Notes: generated from the sequence alone by a model not told the origin. 64,000 nucleotides of DNA from Zerene cesonia (GCF_012273895.1 NC_052107.1:310001-374000); one strand, 5' to 3'. Counted from the first letter of the stretch, positions 24,082 to 36,404 are shown. Program-made: numbers and translations.

Positions 24082-26740
24082 TCATGTCTGAATGTAGCAT
24101 GAAATCGCCCCGTGTGCGCCGGATACACTGGCGCTATCGGCTCGGGATCACAGGATCTTGGGATAAAGTTAGTTAAGATATTGATTCATCTCCCCTCAGG
24201 TAAGTAATGCGAAGAATGTGTGGCTATTCGTAGCCGACTCGATGTGAATTGTTTCATGTTCATTATAGAATGTTTTGGAGTTTGTTGCTAGAAAATGGAA
24301 TTTCTTTAAGCATTCATTTTATGAATTCAGTATTGATTTTGTAGTCTAAAAGTTTTATTGTTTTTTGAAAGTTTAAAACGTAAATAAAAATGTATTTACA
24401 CAGAAAGATAATCATGACACAGGCTAATTACCCTTTTATTTTTTAGAAAACATTGCATAAATTTGTTTAAATCATAAATTACATGTTTTAAATATTTTAG
24501 TACAAAGCACACAAAGCATTCATTTAGAAGCATGGAGTATTGATGGCAAATACTAGAGATTGATATTATAATTGATTGGTTCTTAATTTCTTAATAAACA
24601 GAGGGCTATCAGTACTGAGTCCTTAATGTAAAAATGTGATTCTCTTTAGAAAGCGCAATAGTAAGACTAGTACATCATTTGGTTTGATCTCTAGTACTTA
24701 AACATGTTGAGTGAATCATAATTTGTATCATATTCGTATACTTGTAAGAGTTATGTATTAACAACCTCCTAACAATAAGCAAACATGGTTTTGGGACGGC
24801 GAATTTACAAAGAGTAGATAGATAGAGTGTGTTTAATTTGTCCTATAAATAACGTTGTGTTAATGTCCAAACATGTGATTGAATATAACTAATAAACCTT
24901 TTTTATAATCGATGTACGTATTCATGAAATAAAAACATTATTCTGATGAAATAGCAAATCTTCTTATAAATAAACGATTCAATGCCCTTAACCAATTTAT
25001 AAAAGCGTTAAATTAAAGGACAATTAATTACAAATAAAATAGTTTTACCGTCCACATGAACCGCAAGCAACTAAATGCGCCAACAGCTAAAACAAAAAGC
25101 TAGTTCTTGCAGCGGTTTCGGTACAAGCTCGGAGCTTTTTAAGTGTCCAACTCAGTGTGTAACTGGTAAGCTATTGTGGGCTTCCATTTAATTCCGTATG
25201 GGAGGCTGTTTTTTGCTTTAACTCTCTTGGCTATTGGAGTTTTGTTCGATAGAATTCGATTTTTCCAGGCAAATGCGTAAATTATATTTATATTGATACT
25301 TTTCTATTTCTAATCCATTCCGTTATTCCTGTTATATTATTGTAACATTTTTTTTTTGCAAAAATTTAAACCGACTTCAAATTGTCTGAAAGAGTCTAAA
25401 CTTAACTGAGACTGACATGGAAGGCATCAGCGATCAATAAAAAAAAATCATGAAAATAGATTCAGACAATCAACAGTTCTGCGATAACCTTTTTTGAAAT
25501 CGTTTGAAAAATAAGCATTTTTTGTTACATGTTTCCACACATTTTTTCTAAATCGTTCTTAATCACTTTCACTATCAGACATACGTCTCATTATTGACGA
25601 ATGACTATATTTAATGAAAACAACGAGCAGATATACTATTTCAAAAGGTACGTTAACAATGATAAGGATATACGTCATTTGGAGACTAATGTTTGAGTTT
25701 GCCGCAGATATCAACCACTCTCAACGATACTCAGTGATTCTCACCATGTGAAGAAACGTATTTACAAAAATTTGGATTATAATTTGAAAACAAAATGTAT
25801 TGTCGCAATATCGCTCTGAAATATGCAGATGGCACCTCTGTCTATTATAAAGCCGTAAGATCATTATGCAGGGATAGGTAGCAGCTATCAGAAAAGGCCG
25901 AAGCAATTTACCTTCACAAAAAATCCAATAATCAATTAGATACTAGACCCAACAACAAGCGAATGACCAAGTTTAACTACTTAAAAACGAAATACTTGTA
26001 CAATACAACGCATCGCTCCGGGCATACACAGTCCTTAACTAAAACTGTTCCAACTCACTACTCGGATAACCAGACGCACACTGCGACACTTATGATGATA
26101 CACATGAGTAAATGGCATTTGTTTCTATGTGTGTATAGGTAAGCATTTTTAAGCTGTTTACAATATGGTAGTTGTATCTGTTATTGTTCAAAGATTAGCA
26201 TTCTTTGATCGCAATAAAAAGGATATAAAGCGTAAAGATACATCGAAATTTACTCAGGAATTCAAATAAATAAACCTGATACAATAAAATATTAATAGAG
26301 GTAGGTAACCCTTGCTATTTGTAATATGACCACAGAATAAGTAAGATTCATATAAATGTTGACCCATTATGAAGTTCCTCTAATGTTTTATATGTGGCTC
26401 GTGTGTTCTGTACCGCTAAGTGCATATATGTGTAAGATTGTCCCGAGTGTCCAAGAGTCCAGTGCTTTGAAGCCTGAGGCGAAGATGTATGTAGAAGGTT
26501 CTGAAAGCAACTTATGATAAAAATATGATTGAAGATAAATATTACGGTTATTACACTAATGATATTCTGAAGGTCTCAGTAATCAATGAACTGTAATGAT
26601 GTTTATAGAGTGAAATTGAAATAATTAAGTGGATTATGCGATATGATTATTCGAGTAACATAATACGTAATATCGAGTATGTTATGAGTTTAAGGTTGAT
26701 ATTATATAAGTGTCATTGTTGTCCACTTCAAGTGCCCTGT
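24082..26740. other. Non-coding, nothing recognised
   Basis: Long AT-rich stretch. Patch 24090-24250 is moderately GC-rich. The 61-codon frame at 25721-25906 (-) is not convincing. Confidence 0.35.
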
Positions 26741-26939
26741 GTTTGCGCCCCGCGGTTTCACCCGCGTAAGTCCGTATCTCGTAGGAATATCGGGATAAGA
26801 AGTTGTCTATATGTTATTCCAGTTGTCCAGCTATCTACGTACCAAATTTAGTTGCAATCGGTCCAGTAGTTTTTGCGTGAAAGAGCAACAAACACACACA
26901 CATCCTTACAAACTTTCGCATTTATAATATTAAATAGGA
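26741..26939 (-). mobile_element. Helitron-like element, full-length minus copy
   Basis: GCGCCCCGCGGTTTCACCCG, TATCTCGTAGGAATATCGGG, GTTGTCCAGCTATCTACGTA, GTCCAGTAGTTTTTGCGTGA and ACTTTCGCATTTATAATATT form the exact reverse order of the 29294 copy. The minus-strand 5' end is at 26939. The terminal CTAG is lost. Confidence 0.8.
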
Positions 26940-28544
26940 TTATAGGAAGTAGGAAGTAGGATTAGTAGAAAAAGATTTATTAATTTCAAAAATTATCAAA
27001 TATACCGAAAGCTATTAAAAGTGATGCCAAGAATATTATTCTAAACGTGCTGAAACGACGGTGCGACACCCTTCATTTCAGAGACAAGTGGCACTGAAAG
27101 TTTTAAGTATTATTCTATAAGTTTAAGTCTAGGCTATATAGGATAGTATAGTATTTAATCATTAGTATATTTATGTAGTTATATTGACATCATAACTACA
27201 GCATCAATGAGGATTTCAAGTATTTTTATCACCTTACACTTTCTAAGAATGAACCTTCGGAATATCGTCCCCAATGACACACAGTTCAGGCAGGAAGTGT
27301 TTTAACGAGTACCCTTCGTCCCGCAAGCGTTTCATGAATTTATTAGCGAACTTTCAATAAGAGAGACAATAATTCTAATGTACTTGCGAATGATACGAAC
27401 TTTGACATACAATGAGGGGATTTTAATTGTGTACGAAGTTTTAGTGAGATGCCTGGCAGACCGTAGGATTATAATTTACTATTTTGGAGGTGAAAGTGTA
27501 TTAAGTTTTTGGTCCTTTAAATATACAAGATTATTTATCTATTTCATTTAATGGAGAAAATTTCGATAAATTTCCGTGTTCCGAGGTAACAAATTATGGC
27601 TTGATAAGCTCTCCAATTTCTCTACTCTTAACAAGATACGTTATCGTTTATATTAAGATAAAGGAATTTAATAAAGAGAGATGTTAAGAAACGAAAAGAT
27701 GACATGATGTTACCTTTATACATAATGTTGACAGATTAGAATTTTCCTACGTAATACAATAGTCTTGTATCATAAATAGTCACTAGATCCATAGAAAATT
27801 ATTTACAAAAGCAAAAATTAACAACGAACTGTCCTCACATGTGATGGTCAAATTATAATTATGTAAATTTAACCTTATTAGTACTAGATTTAAAGATGCA
27901 TTCACAAAACAACAAACCAACCTCAACAATTTTTCAAATGAATTCAACCTTATTTGGACTTTTTTCACTCTGATTGTGTATCTGGTTGTATTATTGATGA
28001 ATAAAATATTATTTTCCCTTTTTGCCTTAAACAGTCCGCTAGGTAAATGGCTTCACATGTAACCAGCACACAATAAAAGCAACAGTGCTATGAGTAATTA
28101 ACGCAAGATAATGGGCAAGACGAAGTTGGCGCGTTACCGGCCGGGTATCCCAACTTACACTATAACCGGGAGATTAGCCCGGCCCACCCGGATGTGCCTT
28201 CTGCATACTCACCCGGGTATATGAGCTTAAATTTCACAGTATATACTTTTTGATTGTTAGGTCTGCTAGCTCGAGGTTACTACTAGTAGTATGATACAAG
28301 TAGTATGTATACAATCAGAATGTGTAGTGTTGAATGGCCTACTACGATTAAACAGCAGGCAAAGAATGCCTATCTACACGTGAACTTAAACAAAAAATAA
28401 ATAGTTAATAATTAAGGTAATTTTTGTAAAGATTAATTCTTTAATTGCTGCATTTACTACGTAATGATAAACACTATTCACTAATTTTTAGTTAAATTTC
28501 ATTCAAATGCTTAATAAGTTGAAAAATTTGAAAGAATATAAAGA
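26940..28544. other. Non-coding, nothing recognised
   Basis: AT-rich. Patch 28120-28220 (GGCGCGTTACCGGCCGGGTA) is GC-rich, but no frame, tRNA or repeat can be assigned to it. Confidence 0.35.
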
Positions 28545-28600
28545 AATTGTTCACGGATCGAACCCGCGTCATTTCGTCGAACGGTGAAAAGAAATCTCAA
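28545..28600 (-). repeat. Possible tRNA-like or SINE B-box remnant
   Basis: The minus strand reads GACGCGGGTTCGATCCGTGA, a good Pol III B box with paired arms. The upstream part does not fold into a tRNA. It is probably an old tRNA-derived retroposon. Confidence 0.35.
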
Positions 28601-29130
28601 CTATTTATGAAATTAATATGAAAACCGTCATTCTAGGTAAAAAGGTGCAGTGCTGTTGATATTGGTTCGGTAATGTCTCGTAAATTGTTTCAATGTGTTC
28701 ATGCTATTTTGTGTTAATATTAAATAATTATACAACGTTTTTCATAAAAACACAATTTGTGAACCAATAATTAATAGATTCAAATTCTTTCACAGCATTG
28801 TCTGACTAACGATAAAAAGACTGTCCTAAAAATTCATAAGAACTATTCTAATAAAATTTATTTTCGTTTTAAATAAAAAAGGTCGATTATGGAGTAGCCC
28901 GCGTGAGGTAACCAACAGTAACAGACATGAATTGAATATTAAGATGCAGGGTCCTCAGAACGCGCTCCTAAGTGTATCTTACCTACTGTACTTTGATTTA
29001 TTGTCTACCCTCATATATTTTACAACCTGGAGGGTAGTTTGTTTTGATAGTAATCATTTGTAAATAATTTATTTATCAAGCGCATACATTGTTTATTTTA
29101 TTGATGTAACTTTTTGATAAAATTGAACAT
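28601..29130. other. Non-coding, nothing recognised
   Basis: AT-rich with no supported feature. Confidence 0.3.
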
Positions 29131-29282
29131 AGATAAATGCTTTTAAAATTTAAAGACTTTTTAACGGATTTTAAACTCGATTTTTTCGTTATATTATTAA
29201 AATCCGTTTAAAAGTCTTTCATTTCTAAATGTATATTACTCGCGTTAAATCAAACACAAGAAATTACTATAGTTAAATGCTT
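29131..29282 (+). mobile_element. Hairpin-bearing element, copy 2, with flanking duplication
   Basis: AGATAAATGCTT (29131-29142) and AGTTAAATGCTT (29271-29282) flank a 128-bp insert. The arm AAAGACTTTTTAACGGATTT starts at 29152 and is inverted, ending at 29219 with one mismatch over about 23 bp. The spacer between the arms is only about 24 bp. The tail TCTAAATGTATATTACTCGC, GTTAAATCAAACACAAG matches copies 1 and 3. Confidence 0.7.
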
Positions 29283-29293
29283 ATCACAACATA

Positions 29294-29493
29294 TCTTACA
29301 CATATTATAAATACGAAAGTTTGTAAGGATGTGTGTATGTTTGTTGCTCTTTCACGCAAAAACTACTAAATCGATTGCAATTAAATTTGCTACGTAGACA
29401 GCTGGACAACTGGAATAACATATAGGCAAGTTTTTATCCCGATATACCTACGGAATACGGACTTACGCGGGTGAAACCGCGGGGCGCAGCTAG
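29294..29493 (+). mobile_element. Helitron-like element, best full-length copy
   Basis: 5' TC at 29294 (TCTTACACATATTATAAATA), then CGAAAGTTTGTAAGGATG, CTCTTTCACGCAAAAACTAC, GTAGACAGCTGGACAACTGG and TTTTATCCCGATATACCTAC. It ends GTGAAACCGCGGGGCGCAGC, TAG at 29493. TC start, hairpin-plus-CTAG end, no terminal inverted repeats and no coding capacity fit nonautonomous lepidopteran Helitrons (Lep1 type). Confidence 0.85.
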
Positions 29494-29616
29494 TATGATA
29501 TAATTTCAGCGCAATAACGTGTATTTTAATTGTATACAATATTATTTTTTCTATTATCAATAGATTAAGCAGCGCACACCAATAACCGATCTTTGTGACC
29601 ATGTTTTTCGTACCTT

Positions 29617-29813
29617 GGGATAAATTTACCCGCGTTGTACCCGTTCCTGTGGGAATTTAGGGAATCTTTATACATATAAACCTTCCTCTTGATCCACACT
29701 ATCTGTAAAATAACAACAAAATTCGTTGTACAATTTTAAAGATCTAAGCATACATACATACATAGGGAAAGACGCGGGAAATGACTTTGCTTTATACTAA
29801 GTTATACATAGAA
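29617..29813 (-). mobile_element. Helitron-like remnant, GCTTAGATCTTTAAAATT subfamily
   Basis: ATTTACCCGCGTTGTACCCG, ACATATAAACCTTCCTCTTG, AATTTTAAAGATCTAAGCAT and ACATAGGGAAAGACGCGGGA are in reverse order relative to the 61902 copy. Confidence 0.65.
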
Positions 29814-30972
29814 CGTAAATTTTTATTACCACCTCCAAATATTCCATCTAATTAAGTGTGTTATTTATCAAACACACAACAACAGAACTTAATGAATACA
29901 AATCCCTAATGATTAAGTTAATGATCTATACGATTAAGTAATAAGAGGGGATTTTTTTTTGTTTTTATTTGTATCTTGTTTGCGGCGAATTATTCATTCC
30001 TAAGCCTTTGCTTATCCGAGGGATTAAGACGAGGGAGGTGTTTTCTCTGGCATTTTTCAAGGAACGATATCAGGAACAATGAGTAGGGTGACTGTGGGTT
30101 TCGGATTTTGTGGGATGTTTTCAAGTGAGCTTTATTCGTGTGTACAGCTTTTTATGTGACGTGGTGTGGGGGGATAGCTAGCGAAATCTGAAGGTAATAT
30201 AGCTAGTGTAATTACAGTTTATTACTGGAGATCTTGTGATCGGTAGAATTGTTTAATTAAAGGTCATTATACCTTATATACTCGTAGGTACCTATTAATG
30301 AATTAAAACCAATATTTCGGTTTAAATCGATTAACGATACATGGTACAATGGTAAATATTAAAACGGTTTATAATGACGATTCGAAAGTGCTTCTATAAG
30401 AAGCCTACTTGAATGAATAAATGTTTGAGTTTGAGTTTGAGTATGAGTTTAAAACGATTATCGTGAACACGAAATCATTACATCAATTACCATTTACGAC
30501 AAATTATGTTAAAACTGCTTTTTATTATTTTTATTAAAATTTATTAGTACACATGATATTACATTCTAAAATATAAAACAACGATTTTTACAAAACATTT
30601 GATCACAGGACATATCCCAGATATGCTCAACGTGCACACCCCGTCTCCAGAGGCAATATTTCAAGCGGTCGCAATAAAAGAAGTAATTAGTAATGCTTTG
30701 TTTACAAGACGCGGCCGCGTCGGGATCACTCGTCAATCTCCGTGTCTAATCGTTGACAGCGCTGTAATCGGCTAAAGTTTTCGCCGAAAAAAAACCGCTT
30801 TCATTAGCGCTGCGACAATTCATTGTATTTTTGATGGATTGAAAACGTAATTCGTCAGCGATAAGCTTGAATCTGAGGCGCCTGTAGTTTTGTTTTTGTG
30901 CTTTATGTTTGTTTATGAGAAATTCAGGAGGAAACAATTGAATTCGTCGTAGAATTTTTATGATATTATCAA
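29814..30972. other. Non-coding; TTTGAG repeat and a GC-rich conserved-looking block
   Basis: A (TTTGAG)n-like run lies at 30424-30450; it is not the insect telomere repeat (TTAGG). Block 30595-30900 is dense in unique GC-containing motifs, including TAATTAG and TTGTTTAC near 30690-30710, and could be a cis-regulatory module. No exon is supported; the 63-codon frame at 30746-30937 (-) is not recognisable. Confidence 0.35.
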
Positions 30973-31185
30973 TGTAGCTGCGCCCCGCGGTTTCATCCGT
31001 GTAAGTCTGTATCCCGTAGGAATATCGGGATAAAAAGTTGCCTATGTGTTATTCCGGTTGTTCAGTTATATGCGTATCATATTTAATTGCAATCGGTTTA
31101 GTAGTTTTTGCGTGAAAGAATTACAAACATACAGATACACATATATCCATCTTCACAAACCTTCGCATTTATAATATTAGTAGGA
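30973..31185 (-). mobile_element. Helitron-like element, full-length minus copy
   Basis: GTAGCTGCGCCCCGCGGTTT, CATCCGTGTAAGTCTGTATC, CGTAGGAATATCGGGATAAA and TTTGCGTGAAAGAATTACAA, then ATTTATAATATTAGTAGGA. These match 26741-26939. The minus 5' TC is at 31185; CTAG is mutated to CTAC on the minus strand. Confidence 0.8.
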
Positions 31186-31192
31186 TGCGATA

Positions 31193-31364
31193 GTAGGATA
31201 TAACATTTGTCACAATGGTAGTACCATACTCCTCCGAAACGGCTGGACCGATTCTCATTAAATTTTGTGTGCATATGGAGTAGGTTTGAGAATCGGCCAA
31301 CGTCTATTTTTCATACCCCTAAATGATAAGAGTAAGGCACAACAGCGTTTGCCGGGTCAGCTAG
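31193..31364 (+). mobile_element. Helitron-like element, CCTCCGAAACGG subfamily
   Basis: ATACTCCTCCGAAACGGCTG, GACCGATTCTCATTAAATTT, TGAGAATCGGCCAACGTCTA and GTAAGGCACAACAGCGTTTG, ending GCCGGGTCAGCTAG at 31364. It lies back to back with the minus-strand element ending at 31185. Confidence 0.8.
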
Positions 31365-31605
31365 TATAACATATAATTTTCTGTATAATATAATAAATTA
31401 ATATGTAATTTACTGGGAACATGCGAGATTTCCTTTACGGCTCGGGGGAAGCTGGTGGAAAGCTGCCGTTATTATTTAACTACCGCAATTGTGTATTGCA
31501 TTGCTTGTTATAATAAAGTCATAGCAAAGTGCCCATGATAATATAGATTACTAAATACTTACTGTGTAATCCCATAACACAATTACAGATAATTTTATTA
31601 ATTTA
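31365..31605. other. Non-coding spacer
   Basis: AT-rich with one GC-rich patch near 31440. Nothing recognised. Confidence 0.3.
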
Positions 31606-31819
31606 TATTTATAAAAATATTTAGAAATTAAAGACTTTTTAACGGATTTTAAACGGGGAGACACGGGTCTCCCCGTGACCACGCTCGCTGTAAAGTGTTC
31701 GAAACCTCGGGTTAATAATAAAATGAATAAATCGCGTTTAAAATCCGTTAAAAAGTCCTTAATTTTTAAATATATAATAATCGCGTTAAATCAAAATAAG
31801 AAAATACTATTTATAAAAA
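31606..31819 (+). mobile_element. Hairpin-bearing element, copy 3, with 12-bp target duplication
   Basis: TATTTATAAAAA at 31606-31617 is repeated at 31808-31819. Arms of about 28 bp (TTAAAGACTTTTTAACGGAT... from 31628, inverted copy ending at 31762) pair with one mismatch. Inside is a second perfect 9-bp hairpin (CGGGGAGAC at 31654, GTCTCCCCG at 31667). The spacer (GTGACCACGCTCGCTGTAAA ... ATGAATAAATCGCG) runs opposite to copy 1. A tail of about 45 bp (TAATCGCGTTAAATC...) lies outside the right arm. A 72-codon frame across it is not a gene. Confidence 0.75.
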
Positions 31820-33918
31820 CATTTGTACAAAAAATTAGCACTGTTATGTTCAACAGATCTCTGCAAACCCCTTTATTTCTACCACTATATTAAAAAGTAC
31901 ACAGTTAATTGAAACACTGATCTAAAATAATGCAAATTAAATGACCTCATAAAGTCATAAATACACATACGTAAGCGACGTCAGTGCGCGCTGCGACATC
32001 CATAAATTCAGTGCATTTTGAAAATATCAAATGGAAATTTAACTACCTAATACGGTCTACACTACGCTTTAAAATGTTTATATGGGATTTCAGTGTTGTT
32101 TTTATGTTATTGTAGACGAATAAAAACGTCTGCTAGTGTTGTGTTATGAATGGCCTATGAATTTTGTTGGGCATAGATTATACTTGCAGAAGCGCTTCAG
32201 ATTTTTTCTATTATAGGCTAATGTAACTTTAGTATTGAGTAAGATAGGATATAATGTTAAATAATAGGTGATTTAGATAAAAATTAATAAATTTCACCTA
32301 TAATATTAGTTGCAATAATGGGAGATAAAGATAAAATTTTAAGTTTTAATTATTATTTCAATATATTTACACTAACTTTTTTACAATATGTTTACTTTTT
32401 ACAATTACGTTTAAACTTTAATTAAGAATATTTTTATACGATGTTTAAAAAAGAAAACGTTTGTTATGAAAATGTTTTGAAACACCTAATCTATATGAAA
32501 ATCGTGATTAATACAAAACTCGAGTACGTCTCAAGACAAACCCGATTGCATACATTGTTAAATAAATTTGCGCTATAAAATCCAAAGAAGTATCAAATAA
32601 AATCTCAGTCACGTACATAATCTATATGGAGTGTCTCTTAGGTAGTGCATCGAGGCAGTTTGCTTGATATAATGCACATCTCTCTCGTTATTGCTGCAAC
32701 CTACTTATTTATAATTGTTGTAGCCTCCCTACCCCCTGAAACGACCAGCACAACGCGACCCCCCAACCTTAGACATTACACGATGTGACAGCTCAACCTG
32801 TACTGGTTGTATCTTGAACCCAGCTATCTAGTCTAGCTTGAGCTCTCGCTAAAAAGATTTGTCGGGCAGTGGCAGGTCAATGAACATTGGCGGCTCAGAG
32901 ACAGTTAGGTCGGCACGGGTAATTTAGTTTTCTTCCATGGTAACTGTTAATGCTCCTGTTATTGTTAACATTATACACGAATTATAAGCTGTGCATGAAA
33001 GTATAAGTAATAAAAACACTTTATATTTACTTAACATCTAAAAAAGGACCATTAAAGTTTTTAAATATATTTATTTCTTTATATTATATCAACTATACAT
33101 TCTATTCGAAGACTGGTAAAGAACAGACCACATAAAAATAATTAAAATTTATCTGGTTTATAAAGAAAACAACAAAACATACTTGTATCAAGTACTCCGC
33201 ACGTTTATACAGAACTTGATTAATTATTGTGTTTCAAATTGATTCTTTCTGCAGCTTAATCGAACCAAAAGCTTGACGTTTTATGCTCATGAGTTAATTA
33301 CTGTACCAAGAAGTAATTGTTAAAAGAAACCCAAGATAAAAGACAAAAAGAAACGCAAATATAAATAAATTGTTCAAAACAATTACAGTAATACGAAATT
33401 ATGATGAAATTTAAATGTTTAAACACAAAATAAGGTAAGTTTAAATAAAAGGTTGATGCCCCTAATGCAATCCGTCGCACTGTCTGTCAGAGCTTTGCTT
33501 GTCTCGCAGAGTCTTTATTTTAAGGTTTTCTAAGAATGTATTCATAGTAACGTTAAAACGGAGGAGATGCTTAATGAATTAAATCTAAAGGGTAGGTTAA
33601 ATACATAATTTAGTGCAGATTGGACTGGTATTATCTATAAGGTTTTTAGATACATTTTGCTTCCAAAACCGACATTTACAACAAATTATGCGTTTTGCCA
33701 GACAATATATGGCATCCTTAATAAAATAATTGATTCGTCTGAAAAGCTGTCGTTATTGAGGAGAAAGGTAAGTTTAAAGAAACTAAATTGGAAGCTTCGT
33801 TTAATAACCCATTAGTGAGAGCTTAGCTGTTGCGACACCTTAGTTAAATAGTGCACAAAAGAATTGAAGTATAAATATACTCGTATTAGCTTTTCAATTA
33901 ATAAATACCGCAGAATAA
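31820..33918. other. Non-coding, nothing recognised
   Basis: AT-rich. Block 32700-32930 has moderate GC (CCCCTGAAACGACCAGCACA). No exon can be supported. Confidence 0.35.
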
Positions 33919-34066
33919 TCCTAACTAATATTATAAATGCATGTAACTGACTATCTGTTTCTTCTTCAAAGGAATGCTTTTATCCCAGAAATCCTACGAA
34001 AACTGCACTGTCTATTTTTTCTTTTGACTAAGCGGTCGAAGCCTCGAGCAGAAAACAGAAATAGCT
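33919..34066 (+). mobile_element. Helitron-like remnant
   Basis: It starts TCCTAACTAATATTATAAAT. The body AAGGAATGCTTTTATCCCAG and the end GCGGTCGAAGCCTCGAGCAG show a decayed hairpin; the terminal CTAG appears as ATAGCTA. Confidence 0.55.
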
Positions 34067-36404
34067 ATCTATTACTCCATAATATAAACATCTTTTATCA
34101 TGTTAAATAGATAGTATATGTATGTATAGACGTAGAAAGAATCTTCACTTCTAACATAGGCATCAATACTATTTTATTATACCATAGCATAATGGTACAT
34201 TACAAGAACAATGTACCAAGCCGCCGGTCTAAATTATAAAGCAATTTTAATAAGAGTTCAGCGAAATAAAGCGAAATTTGAAGCCAAATGAATCCACCAT
34301 TTTATCGAACTTAGTTTCAACAACCTACGCAATAACCAGCCGCATTAGAGCTGCGGCGAACCGATTAATTTTATTGCCTCGGCTAATTCTATCAAAGAGA
34401 GTTCCGTTTTAATAGCGCACAACAAAATAAGACCCTTAAAAACTAATGTTCAGCCTTAAGCCCACAAATACCTCTTTGTGGCTTCGAACGCTTTACTCTT
34501 GCCTCGAACCTGCCTTGAAAATTTCTTACTACACACTCAACACAATCGAAATCCGACCTTAAATAATGGTGGACAGACTTCACTTTTATTTGGAGCCATA
34601 CAACTTCTGAAGACGAAGTAAGACGGCGGACAGATTAAAAAGTTGGAGTCGGTCGCGCGATGTCATTGTAAGTAGAAAATGAGTAAAATAAGGCAATACA
34701 TTTTAATTAGGAGGAAGGGAGCCCTTTATTCCTTACGCGATAACTCGCTCGTCCTCTATTAATTGAATTTCATGTTTAATTAACGCGAACCACGGCTTGA
34801 TAATCCGTTCTCCGATCACGATTGTTGTGCCTTGATTAAACTTAAATTCAGGAGTTTTTGACTATGGTTATCTTACTGAGGCGGAATGTTTACTCAGCGT
34901 GATCCGCTGGCTTCGAGATCGTTTGTTTTATTTCAATTTATTTTATGTTTAATTGATTCTTACGTTTTGGTTTCTGGAGCTTGTTTGTTGATACATGGTT
35001 TAAAAGTTGTTTTATCATAGTTTCTAGAATATTATCGACTAGATTTACTAACGCGCAGTCAAAAGAAAATACAGTTTTTATTATTAGAACGCATAGTTAG
35101 TGTCCTGCAGGATTTTCGGAGAAACATTACCGATCTGAACACTCTAACCTATGTTAATATTGACATTAAAACATTCACCTAGTATAAAAACGTATAAAAC
35201 TTAATTTCCTTGTATGAAATCTATAAAAGGGAATTAAATCAATGTTATAAATAACAGCGTTCAAGTTCAGAAACAGGAATTGTAAGTATAATGGAGTAAA
35301 GTTAAATGTGGTGAGATGATCCCACCCTCAGAGCCGCGCAGTTGATTTCCTTGAAGATTAAAAACTTTCACCTTGCTTTATGGCGGGTCTTTGGGGCAGA
35401 TTTTTGGTAAATACTTGCTTAAGTGTCGGGAAAATTGGGGACAAATCGGATGAAGCGCTTTTTAATGTATATTTGGTGAGATTTATATAGCAAATGTCAA
35501 TAAGTGGGGTTACCTATTGTAAAATTTATATTCTAAACCTACTAAGTGCGGTACTTATTTATTGGCTAGTAATATATTTTTGTGAGTGTTGGCCATAGCA
35601 ATAGCCAGTTTAAATGGATTTCCAAAATATAAATTATAATAGTTTATTAATTTATTTGCAAATTTATTTCCATTTTATTTCTGATGCAGAAACTATTGGT
35701 TGTTGGTATATGTTAACCTTGTTTTCAGACAAGTGTTTACTTAAAACAAGAACCATGTTCGTATAGTAAGCCTTATTAGTTTAGCATAAGCTCATCATTT
35801 CATCATCCAATAAAGTGTCGTCTTTATACTAAATCTACAAAAAATCCTAGTGTACTTCGCATCACGTTTGTGTTTACACAACCTCGGACAAACAGATCCA
35901 TTCATCTTGCGTAAAATTTAATGATTTGTTTACATTGTAACTAAAATGATCATTGATTCATACTCAGCTTAAACTACTCAGTGACATTTTACGAGCGATT
36001 GAGGAGGAAGTCATTAAAAACGTAGTTAAAATTTCAAACGTAAATGGTATAAATCAGCTAGGAGCCTGCTGCCGTTATATGTCAGATGCGATGAGACACA
36101 GGCCGCGGTGTGCATAGATTGTAAATTAATTTTTTATCTGTCAAGTGTCATTTTGCGCGGCAAAAGTGAAAGTTACAGTTTTTTATTTTATTTGAATGTA
36201 GGTATACTGAGTCAGGCCACATTTAATTTGACTTGTTAAAAATGTAATATACACAAAACGTGAATGGTTTAAGAATGTAGATACGAGAAAATAAATGCAT
36301 GTAATTTTTTTTCCTCTTAACCTTAAAAAATTTTGTACAAAGTTATATATGGACTAATTTTTTTTTGAAGTTTGTTATAATATAATAAATATAAATAATA
36401 TAAG
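34067..36404. other. Non-coding; possible conserved block
   Basis: Stretch 34290-34830 is less AT-rich, with repeated homeodomain-like cores (ATTAATT, TAATTAA) and unique GC motifs. It may be a cis-regulatory module. No reading frame, splice site or RNA gene can be supported. Confidence 0.3.

Noticed and set aside
30424..30450. TTTGAG repeat considered as telomere-like
   Set aside because: The lepidopteran telomere repeat is TTAGG; this is a short hexamer run of a kind often found at retroposon tails.
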